A DNA stretch of 5,695 nucleotides from Ruminococcus sp. (GTDB taxonomy: Bacteria; Bacillota; Clostridia; Oscillospirales; Ruminococcaceae). Shown here piece after piece: positions 1 to 5,674 of the stretch (positions are counted from its first letter, which is position 1; every line of letters starts with the position of its first letter). Where the stretch lies: the NCBI GenBank assembly GCA_017544125.1, contig JAFYET010000392.1:1-5695 (forward strand), given 5' to 3'. The notes below the pieces were generated by a model that saw only the letters and a list, made by a program, of their open reading frames with translations, was not told where the DNA came from and searched no databases. The position numbers and the translations under genes are program-made.

Positions 1-1094
1 AATGCTGCCACGAATGCGTCGATATCCGCCTCGGTGTTCTCGGCGCAGAGTGAGACTCTTATCGTTGAGTCAAGGTACTTATCGGGTATTTTAAGCTCTG
101 AAAGCACGCTGCTCTTTTTGCCCTTTGAGCAGGCAGAGCCGGAGGAGACGTATATATCCCGCTGTTCGAGAAAGTGCAGCATCGTCTCGCTCTTTATCTT
201 CTCGGCAGACACGCTGATAACATAGGGCGAGCAGTCATCGCCCGAGTTTATGCCTACCCCCTCCCTGCCCGAGAGGCTGTCTATGAGCCTTTGTTTGAGG
301 GCAGATACTGTTTCATATCTTTTTATAACATCAGCCGACAGCTTATCAGCAGCAGCGGCGAAGGCATTTATAAGTGCGACATCTTCTGTACCCGAACGGA
401 AGCCGCCCTCCTGCCCGCCGCCGAGTATCAGCGGCAGTATACGCACACCGCTCTTGACATAGAGAGCGCCTACCCCCTTTGGGGCGTGCAGCTTGTGGCC
501 GCTCAGTGATATGCAGTCAGCGCCGATGTCCTTAGCTTTGAATGGCAGCTTCATAAAGCTCTGCACACAATCGCAGTGGCATATGGTATCGGGACTTATG
601 CGCTTTACGCCCTTGAATATCTTATCGACAGGCAGTATGTAGCCCGTCTCGTTATTTACGTGCATGATGCTCACAAGCAGCGTGTTCTTGTCAACCTGTG
701 AGAGCACCGCCTCGGGGGTTATCTTGCCGCTCTCATCAGGTGATATGCGCACCACCTCGAAGCCCTGCTCCTCGAGAGCGTTTATCGGCTGTGCGACGGA
801 GGGGTGCTCGATAGTCGTGGTTATTATCTTTTTGCGGCGCTTACCGTGAGCCTTGGCTGCACCGAAGATAACGGTATTGCTGCTCTCGGTAGCGCATGAG
901 GTGAAGAATATCTCCTTATCCTTGACACCCAGCGCCTTTGCAAGGGTCGCCCTTGCCGAGCGTATTATATTCTCTGCCTTCAGCCCGACACCGTGCAGCG
1001 ATGAGGGGTTGCCGAAAGCCTCAAAGCCCGCCATAGCCGCAGCCTTTGCCTCATCACACACCGCTGTCGTGGCGGCATTATCAAGATATATCAT
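1..1094 (-). CDS. Cysteine desulfurase, group I (NifS/IscS type), 3' end cut by window edge
   Basis: PLP-dependent enzyme that takes sulfur from L-cysteine, giving alanine and an enzyme-bound persulfide for Fe-S cluster assembly or tRNA thiolation in the cytoplasm. The reading frame is open from the ATG at 1094 to the left edge (364 codons); family members are usually 380-400 residues, so only the C-terminal tail is missing. Visible hallmarks: N-terminal YLDNAATT (3-10), CATESSN (67-73), PLP-stacking His97 in EHPS, Asn148 in NNET, Asp175 and Gln178 in CDCVQ, Schiff-base Lys201 in SGHK, FRSGTEDV (232-239) and catalytic Cys322 in SSGSACS. The SSGSAC loop puts it in group I rather than SufS. ATG 1094 is chosen because it precedes IYLDNAATT directly and has GGGAGAG nine bases upstream. 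It diverges from ypeB and has its own promoter. In clostridia such genes often precede thiI; that would lie off the left edge and is not seen. Which sulfur acceptor it serves cannot be told. Confidence 0.95.
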   Translation of the reverse strand, partial: MIYLDNAATTAVCDEAKAAAMAGFEAFGNPSSLHGVGLKAENIIRSARATLAKALGVKDKEIFFTSCATESSNTVIFGAAKAHGKRRKKIITTTIEHPSVAQPINALEEQGFEVVRISPDESGKITPEAVLSQVDKNTLLVSIMHVNNETGYILPVDKIFKGVKRISPDTICHCDCVQSFMKLPFKAKDIGADCISLSGHKLHAPKGVGALYVKSGVRILPLILGGGQEGGFRSGTEDVALINAFAAAADKLSADVIKRYETVSALKQRLIDSLSGREGVGINSGDDCSPYVISVSAEKIKSETMLHFLEQRDIYVSSGSACSKGKKSSVLSELKIPDKYLDSTIRVSLCAENTEADIDAFVAA

Positions 1095-1103
1095 AGCATG
1101 ATT

Positions 1104-1110
1104 CTCTCCC
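1104..1110 (-). promoter_or_regulatory. Ribosome binding site of the cysteine desulfurase
   Basis: On the minus strand GGGAGAG lies nine bases before the ATG at 1094. Another ATG at 1099-1097 is nearer to it but reads ATG CTA TGA and stops after two codons, so it cannot be the start; its stop overlaps the true start codon. Confidence 0.75.
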
Positions 1111-1129
1111 ATACACAATAGTTAGATTT

Positions 1130-1158
1130 ATTATACCATATATTTATGAATTTTTCAA
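1130..1158 (-). promoter_or_regulatory. Sigma-A type promoter of the cysteine desulfurase
   Basis: On the minus strand a -35 box TTGAAA (1158-1153, five of six matching TTGACA) is followed by exactly 17 bases and a perfect -10 box TATAAT (1135-1130). A TG one base upstream of the -10 gives an extended -10 element (TGGTATAAT). Predicted transcription start is near 1123, giving a leader of about 30 bases. I see no operator-like palindrome overlapping it, so expression looks constitutive; that is inference. Confidence 0.85.
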
Positions 1159-1271
1159 ACACGGCAGCGTATTTTTTAGAAAAATGCGGAAATAATAGAT
1201 ATTGCAGTACAGATAAATGTACTTTTGGTAATTTCTATACATTATTTTGTACAACAAAGGAGAGATATACG
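1159..1271 (+). other. Leader/upstream region of ypeB without a convincing promoter
   Basis: This AT-rich stretch lies between the desulfurase promoter and the ypeB start. No good sigma-A promoter is visible on the plus strand. A forespore sigma-G promoter would be expected from the biology of ypeB; the nearest match is a weak -10-like CATTATT at 1240-1246 without a clear -35. The perfect 8-bp palindrome TTGTACAA (1247-1254) lies just before the ribosome binding site, and GTAC also occurs at 1207 and 1219. Nothing here supports a coding gene. Confidence 0.4.
1258..1264 (+). promoter_or_regulatory. Ribosome binding site deciding the TTG start of ypeB
   Basis: AGGAGAG, within AAAGGAGAG, ends seven bases before the TTG at 1272; measured from the AGGAG core the spacing is nine. 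It fits that TTG, and no comparable site precedes the upstream in-frame ATG at 1146. Confidence 0.8.
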
Positions 1272-2606
1272 TTGACCGTTTCAAAACGTTTTGCCGTCAG
1301 AGCCATAGCATTCACGGCGGCAGTTGTGGCAGTTCTCGGGGTGAAGGCAGGTATGTATCATCACCGTGCCGTGGAAAGCGAGGAGAGCCTGAAATACAGC
1401 TATCTGAGCGCAATTGAGGGTCTTTCGCAGTCGGCAGACAGCATAAACTCAGTGCTTGAAAAGGAGCTTTACGCCGGCTCGCCGCTTATGCACGCCAAAC
1501 TCTCGGCACAGCTGCTGACCTACGCCGAGAGTGCAAAGGCGACGCTCACCCGCCTGCCGATAGAAAGCATGGGGCTTGCAAACACCTGCAAATTCCTCTC
1601 GCAGGTGGGCAGCTTTTCGCAGGCGATGAGTGAAAAGCTGTCAAAGGGCGAAAAACTCACGAAAGCCGAATACGAAAACCTGAACCGCCTGCACGAATAC
1701 TCTGATTCGCTCTCTGATATGCTGTGGGAGCTTAATGACAGAGTAAGCACGGGGCAGACGCTCACCCTGCCCGATGATGAGCAGAAGAACACCGAGCTGA
1801 TAGGTGACAGTGAGGGCATAAAGGACTATGAAAACAGCTTTGAGAATTACCCGAAGCTCATCTACGACGGGCCTTTTTCGGATAACATTCTTGACAAGGA
1901 ATCGGCGCTTTTGAAAACGCTCAAAGAGGTCGATGAGGACACCGCCAAGCAAAAGTGCATAATGGCTCTCGGCATAAACTCAAAGGATATCCCGAACACA
2001 GCTTATGTGTACGGAAAAATCCCCTCTTACAGATTTTATGACGATGACGGGAATGTGAGCTGCGCTGTCACAAAGCAGGGCGGGCTGGTTTCATATTTTA
2101 TCAAAACAAGGCGCGTGAATTCAGCTGACATCACCGCAGAGCAGGCTGTTGATTTTGCCGGGAAGTTTCTTGACTCGCTCGGCATAACGGACATGGAATC
2201 GACCTACTACGAGGTCTACGACAACGTATGCACGGTAAATTTCGCCTGCGTGCGAGCCGGCATCATCATGTACACCGACCTTATAAAGGTGCAGGTGGCA
2301 ATGTCTGACGGCGGAATCGTGGGGTATGACGCAAGGGGCTATATCGTCAACCACCGTGAGCGTGAAAAAGGCGACGGCGTTATCTCGGCAAAGCGTGCAG
2401 CTGAGGAGATAAGCCCCGTTTTAAAGCAGGGGGCGCACAGGCTTTGCTTTATACCCACCCAGGGCGGAAGAGAGGTGCTGTGCCACGAGTTTGAGTGCCT
2501 GTCAGACACGGGCAGGAAGGTGCTTGTATATATAAACGCCAGAACTGCCGCCGAGGAGCAGATACTGCTGATATCGGAAAGTGCCTCAGGCGTGCTGACC
2601 GTTTAG
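1272..2606 (+). CDS. ypeB: Spore germination protein YpeB
   Basis: YpeB is a spore protein that in Bacillus is needed for stable incorporation of the cortex-lytic enzyme SleB, which degrades cortex peptidoglycan at germination. Read from the TTG, the product has 444 residues, close to the roughly 450 of Bacillus YpeB. One N-terminal membrane segment (about 7-29) is followed by a helical N-terminal domain (about 35-165) with the family signature FLSQVGSFSQAMSEKL (108-123), then YPKLIYDGPFSDNI (193-206), also typical. The C-terminal half carries PepSY-type repeats, including ITAEQAVDFAGKFLDSLGI (287-305), MYTDLIKVQVAMSDGGIVGYDARG (333-356), EVLCHEFE (401-408) and VLVYINARTAAEEQ (417-430). The TTG start is preferred because of its ribosome binding site, because the membrane segment then sits right at the N-terminus, and because the 42 extra codons from ATG 1146 overlap the divergent promoter and resemble no YpeB. 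Oddly, no sleB lies directly upstream, where it is usually found. The presence of ypeB suggests that the host makes spores. Confidence 0.93.
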   Translation: MTVSKRFAVRAIAFTAAVVAVLGVKAGMYHHRAVESEESLKYSYLSAIEGLSQSADSINSVLEKELYAGSPLMHAKLSAQLLTYAESAKATLTRLPIESMGLANTCKFLSQVGSFSQAMSEKLSKGEKLTKAEYENLNRLHEYSDSLSDMLWELNDRVSTGQTLTLPDDEQKNTELIGDSEGIKDYENSFENYPKLIYDGPFSDNILDKESALLKTLKEVDEDTAKQKCIMALGINSKDIPNTAYVYGKIPSYRFYDDDGNVSCAVTKQGGLVSYFIKTRRVNSADITAEQAVDFAGKFLDSLGITDMESTYYEVYDNVCTVNFACVRAGIIMYTDLIKVQVAMSDGGIVGYDARGYIVNHREREKGDGVISAKRAAEEISPVLKQGAHRLCFIPTQGGREVLCHEFECLSDTGRKVLVYINARTAAEEQILLISESASGVLTV

Positions 2607-2638
2607 ATGTAAGAAGTAAGAAACAAGACAAGCAAGAA

Positions 2639-2663
2639 CGGCGTACCCGCAAAGGATACGCCG
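2639..2663. terminator. Hairpin between convergent ypeB and lipoprotein gene, probable terminator
   Basis: The arms CGGCGTA (2639-2645) and TACGCCG (2657-2663) pair perfectly over seven bases; CC (2646-2647) and GG (2654-2655) can extend the stem around a bulged A, leaving a CGCAAA loop. On the minus strand it is followed by a T-rich run (TTCTTGCTTGTCTTGTTTC), fitting an intrinsic terminator for the lipoprotein gene. On the plus strand the tail CTCTCGTTG is poor, so termination of ypeB there may be less efficient. It is the only strong hairpin I see between the two stop codons. Confidence 0.65.
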
Positions 2664-2703
2664 CTCTCGTTGTGGAAATATAGGGAAGTAATAGGGATAT
2701 AGC

Positions 2704-4866
2704 TTAAGTTGTCTGCGAGTTCCTGCCGCCTTGTCTGCCGCCCATGCCGCCGCCAAAGCCGCCGAAGCCGCCTGTGGAATTTGAGGTGTTTATCTTATCA
2801 AGTGTCACCGTCTCGCTCTGGTCGCCTGCGGTTATAGTGTAGGTCTTGCCCTGCTCGAGCTTATCGCTTGTAAATACCATGCTCTGCCAGCTCTTGGCTG
2901 GGGTGTATGTGGCTATCACGCTGCCGCTCTCGTCCTTGACAGTGACCTCCGTACCGGCTGCCACGGTAGATGTGAAGTTATGCAGCAGGCTCACCTGAGT
3001 TGAATCATCGGTAAAGCCCTCCTCCATGCCTGTTGCGCCGAAGGCTGCCAGTGTGCCGCCCGTAACGGTGAGCTGATAGTTGCCGTCGCCCTTGTCAAGT
3101 GCGCCGTTGCCGCCGTTTGTGGGGCCGTCTACCGTTACATCGCCGCCCTCAACGGTCATCGAGCCGTTTGAATCAAGCCCGTCACCGTTTGCGTTGACAT
3201 ATATCTTGCCGTTTGTTATTTTAAGGTAAGGTGTATCTGCGCTGTCGGTACTTTGCTGATCACTTCTGCCGCCAAAGCCGCCGAAGCTCTCACCCGAGCC
3301 ATCAGATGCGTTGAAGCCGTCATCGGAAGCGTTAACTGTCACACTGCCGCCGTTTACGGTTATATATTTAGCCTCAACGCCCTCATATGACTTGGTTATG
3401 TTAACAGTACCCGAGCCGATCTCCACCGTCTCATCTGCGTGTATGCCGTCATCGCCCGAGCTGAGCTCCAGGCTGCCGCCGCTTATCACGACACTGCCGC
3501 CCGAGTGGAGAGTATCATCAGCCGAGTCAACAGTAAACTTGCCGCCCAGTATGGCTATGGCATTACCCGCTTTAAGACCCTTTCTGCTCTGCGAGTCGGT
3601 AAGGTCAGCGTCCTTGCTGTCTGTCTGCAATTGTGTATCGGCTTTTTCGGTATTATCAGCGGTGCTGTCGGTCGCAGCAGTTTCGAGCTTATCTGCAAGC
3701 TCACCCTCATCAGATGTCTCCTGTGTGGGCTGCTCTCCCCTGTTCATACGTCCGCCGAAGTTGCCGCCGCCCTTGAATTCGGGCATTTCGCCGTTATTAA
3801 AGTCAGGCTTCTCGCCGTCGGGCATTTCGGGGATATCGCCGCTGTTAAGATCGGGCTTTTCGCCGTCAGGCATCTGCGGGGTCTCGCCGTCCTGCGGCAT
3901 CTGGAAGTTACCGCCGCCAAAGCCGCCCTTGCCGCCGAAGTCATTTGTCTTCTTGGTAGCGTTTGCCGAGCCGCCGCCTGTTACGATATTAAACTCGCCG
4001 TCCTCGACAGTGAGCAGAGTCTCTGCCTGTATACCGTCAGTTCCGGCTTCAATATCAAAGCTGCCGCCTGCGATATAAACATAGCCCTTGTCAGTATCCT
4101 CATCGTTAGATGCACATATACCGTTGGTGCCTGATTTTATCTTGAACGTTCCGTCTGCTATCTTTACGCTGTCCTTGCCCTCGATAGCTGTATTTGCGGC
4201 GGTTATCTCGATATCGCCGCCTGTGAACACCAGGTCGTCCTTAGAAACTATGCCGTGCTTATAGCCTGCGTTTATCACCAGCTTGCCGGTGCCGTTTACG
4301 GTCAAGTCTTCCTTTGAGAAGATGACCGCATCGGGGCTTACATCGCCGTCTGCTGCATACTCCTCACCCGAGTCGGTAAGGGTATTGGTAGTGCCGTCTG
4401 CAAGGGTGATAAACACCTTCTCGGCGCTCTTTACATACACAGCCGGGCCGCTGTTGCAGTTAAGGGTAACATCGTCAAGCACGAGCTGTATCTTATCTTC
4501 CTTATCGGCATCAATGATTATCTGCCCGTCTGACTGCACACCCGTCACGATATAGCAGCCTGCCGAGGTTATGGTGACGTTCCTGCCGTCAGCCGCTGCG
4601 CCCTCGCCCGTAACTGTCGGGGTATCGGCTTCATAGACTATCACGGTCGCCGACGAGGCATCGTAGCCCACGTCAAGGTCATTTGCCGTGAAGTCAAGGT
4701 CAAGCTGCGAGATAGTGTTGTCTATATCTGTCTCCTTAGAGGTCACACGCACCGATGAGCTGCTCTCCTGTGCTGATGATGAGCTGTCGCTCTTTGAGCA
4801 TGAAGCCAGGCTCATAGCCGCTATACTGAGTGCAAGTGCGAATGCTATTATTTTTCTGTGTTTCAT
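2704..4866 (-). CDS. Exported beta-helix lipoprotein, Cthe_2159-type carbohydrate-binding domain
   Basis: The 720-residue product begins with a lipoprotein signal (MKHRK, hydrophobic 6-21, lipobox LASC with Cys23) and a Ser-rich tether (24-38), so it should be lipid-anchored on the outer membrane face. Residues about 57-300 and 430-610 form short repeated rungs ending in motifs such as GTNGICAS (246-253), GTDGIQAE (275-282), GDDGIHAD (471-478), SDDGFNAS (514-521) and GDGLDSNG (561-568), separated by strands such as GGSFDI and GGSLEL. This is the right-handed beta-helix pattern of the Cthe_2159 family (Pfam PF14262), whose founder binds cellulose and acidic sugars; acidic loops suggest calcium binding. 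Between the halves lies a low-complexity linker (about 300-430) with GGFGG stretches and MPDGEKP repeats. Residues 625-690 look like a beta-sandwich-type end region, and the tail (699-713) is Gly-rich. No catalytic signature is evident; ligand binding or adhesion is inference. ATG 4866 has AGAGGG eight bases upstream. It lies 85 bases after the DUF4956 gene, probably in one operon. Confidence 0.88.
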   Translation of the reverse strand: MKHRKIIAFALALSIAAMSLASCSKSDSSSSAQESSSSVRVTSKETDIDNTISQLDLDFTANDLDVGYDASSATVIVYEADTPTVTGEGAAADGRNVTITSAGCYIVTGVQSDGQIIIDADKEDKIQLVLDDVTLNCNSGPAVYVKSAEKVFITLADGTTNTLTDSGEEYAADGDVSPDAVIFSKEDLTVNGTGKLVINAGYKHGIVSKDDLVFTGGDIEITAANTAIEGKDSVKIADGTFKIKSGTNGICASNDEDTDKGYVYIAGGSFDIEAGTDGIQAETLLTVEDGEFNIVTGGGSANATKKTNDFGGKGGFGGGNFQMPQDGETPQMPDGEKPDLNSGDIPEMPDGEKPDFNNGEMPEFKGGGNFGGRMNRGEQPTQETSDEGELADKLETAATDSTADNTEKADTQLQTDSKDADLTDSQSRKGLKAGNAIAILGGKFTVDSADDTLHSGGSVVISGGSLELSSGDDGIHADETVEIGSGTVNITKSYEGVEAKYITVNGGSVTVNASDDGFNASDGSGESFGGFGGRSDQQSTDSADTPYLKITNGKIYVNANGDGLDSNGSMTVEGGDVTVDGPTNGGNGALDKGDGNYQLTVTGGTLAAFGATGMEEGFTDDSTQVSLLHNFTSTVAAGTEVTVKDESGSVIATYTPAKSWQSMVFTSDKLEQGKTYTITAGDQSETVTLDKINTSNSTGGFGGFGGGMGGRQGGRNSQTT
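3778..3873 (-). repeat. 48-bp tandem repeat, two units, inside the lipoprotein linker
   Basis: Two adjacent 48-base units encode MPDGEKPDLNSGDIPE (residues 332-347) and MPDGEKPDFNNGEMPE (348-363). By hand alignment 39 of 48 bases agree, with many changes at third positions. A shorter, degenerate copy (MPQDGETPQ, 323-331) precedes them. Repeats of this kind expand and contract easily and probably make an extended Pro/Asp-rich spacer within the beta-helix protein. Confidence 0.8.
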
Positions 4867-4874
4867 AGTGTCAA

Positions 4875-4880
4875 CCCTCT
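4875..4880 (-). promoter_or_regulatory. Ribosome binding site of the lipoprotein gene
   Basis: AGAGGG on the minus strand lies eight bases before the ATG at 4866 and fixes that start, which is also the one that gives a complete signal peptide. Confidence 0.7.
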
Positions 4881-4917
4881 TTTGTTTTATCTGTCAATTT
4901 ATGCACTGCCGCAAGGT

Positions 4918-4949
4918 AATTATGCATTATGAATTATGCATTATGAATT
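4918..4949. repeat. AT-rich 14-bp tandem repeat in the DUF4956-lipoprotein gap
   Basis: The unit ATGCATTATGAATT occurs twice without mismatch (4922-4935 and 4936-4949), preceded by its last four bases (4918-4921). Each unit contains the palindrome ATGCAT. It starts two bases downstream of the DUF4956 stop codon. On the minus strand it offers repeated CATAAT hexamers that resemble -10 boxes, but no paired -35 is visible. Similar short ATTATGAATT-like repeats are scattered in many clostridial genomes; whether this is one of them cannot be decided from one copy. Confidence 0.8.
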
Positions 4950-4951
4950 GT

Positions 4952-5662
4952 TTAAAGCTCTTCTCTGAAATCAAACTGTCTTCTGAGCAGCGATATCTCG
5001 AGGTTGCCGTTTCTTGTTCTTATCTCATCTATGAGCTTCTTTTCGTCCTGTATGCTCTTTGCCTTGATAGTATAATCGAGCTTGAAAAGGCTGCCCATGT
5101 TTGTTGTCTTGACAGAGTCAAGTGTGTATGATGTTAAATACTTTTCAAAAAGGTCGTCAAATACATTTGTGTAGTCAAGCCCCTCGGGGATAGTTACCTT
5201 GAGCACCTTTTCATCAGATGCGTTCTTATCAAGGGGTATCATAGTGTATATCACATTGAGCAGGCAGATGAATATAGTAAACACGAACGCCACTGCGATA
5301 TAACCCGTAGCTGCTGCAAGACCTGCCGCCATTGCTATGAAGATAGCGCATATATCCTTAGCCGAGCCGGGAACCGAACGGAATCTCACCAGCGAGAATG
5401 CACCCATTACTGCTATACCTGTGCCGAGGTTGCCGTTTACGAGCATTATCACAAGCTCGACCACTGCGGGCAGGAGCGCCAGCGTCACGGTAAAGCCCTT
5501 TGTCATCTTATTCCTGAAACGGAATGCTGCCGCTATTATTATACCAAGTGCCGCTGCTGTGAGGGTGCATATTATAAAGTCGCCCCCCGTCAGGTTCACT
5601 GTTGCTGTTCCCGAAGAATTAGTTGTGGTGTCAAGCACCGAATCGAAAAGACCGTTAAGCAC
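4952..5662 (-). CDS. DUF4956 family integral membrane protein
   Basis: The 236-residue product has an N-terminal membrane part and a soluble C-terminal domain. Hydrophobic segments lie at about 28-47, 58-76, 79-92 (amphipathic, possibly re-entrant) and 104-143, the last long enough for two helices. The sequence GAFSLVRFRSVPG (87-99) corresponds to the conserved signature of DUF4956 (Pfam PF16316), with two arginines in a hydrophobic surrounding. Residues about 151-236 are charged, mixed alpha/beta (VLKVTIPEGLDY, FKLDYTIKAK, LEISLLRRQFDF) and probably cytoplasmic. The molecular function of the family is unknown; members are often found beside VTC-type polyphosphate polymerase domain proteins and CotH or Cthe_2159 proteins, which suggests a role in polyphosphate or envelope polymer biology (inference). 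The GTG at 5662 is the first start after an in-frame stop at 5671-5669 and follows AGGTGATC. It is followed by the lipoprotein gene on the same strand. Confidence 0.85.
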   Translation of the reverse strand: MLNGLFDSVLDTTTNSSGTATVNLTGGDFIICTLTAAALGIIIAAAFRFRNKMTKGFTVTLALLPAVVELVIMLVNGNLGTGIAVMGAFSLVRFRSVPGSAKDICAIFIAMAAGLAAATGYIAVAFVFTIFICLLNVIYTMIPLDKNASDEKVLKVTIPEGLDYTNVFDDLFEKYLTSYTLDSVKTTNMGSLFKLDYTIKAKSIQDEKKLIDEIRTRNGNLEISLLRRQFDFREEL

Positions 5663-5666
5663 AGTC

Positions 5667-5674
5667 GATCACCT
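5667..5674 (-). promoter_or_regulatory. Ribosome binding site of the DUF4956 gene overlapping an upstream stop codon
   Basis: AGGTGATC matches eight consecutive bases of the usual complement of the 16S rRNA 3' end and lies four bases before the GTG at 5662. The TGA in it (5671-5669) is the stop of the frame open from the right edge, so the start is likely coupled to translation of that upstream gene. Confidence 0.7.

Noticed and set aside
34..1101. Plus-strand frames opposite the cysteine desulfurase
   Set aside because: The minus strand has a continuous frame with all catalytic motifs, promoter and ribosome binding site; the plus frames are short and share no family pattern.
1520..2354. Minus-strand frames of about 77-103 codons inside ypeB
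   Set aside because: They overlap conserved YpeB coding sequence, and the translations resemble nothing.
3778..3873. Regularly spaced repeats as a possible CRISPR-like array
   Set aside because: There are only two adjacent units without spacers, in frame within a coding sequence, differing mostly at third positions: a coding tandem repeat.
3311..4134. Two long plus-strand open frames (255 and 231 codons) opposite the lipoprotein gene
   Set aside because: They are antisense shadows of a repetitive Gly/Ser/Asp-rich gene, where stop codons on the other strand are rare; the products are low-complexity Pro/Ser/Leu/Ala strings with no recognisable domain, and the minus-strand gene has signal peptide, ribosome binding site and family match.
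4869..4897. Two TTGACA hexamers on the minus strand (4897-4892 and 4874-4869) as -35 boxes of the lipoprotein gene
   Set aside because: The first has TTGACA, not a -10 box, 17 bases downstream, and the second lies between the ribosome binding site and the start codon, so neither can make a useful promoter for this gene.
4688..5131. Plus-strand frame of 147 codons across the DUF4956-lipoprotein gap
   Set aside because: It is antisense to two well-supported genes and runs through the AT-rich tandem repeat; no domain is recognisable.
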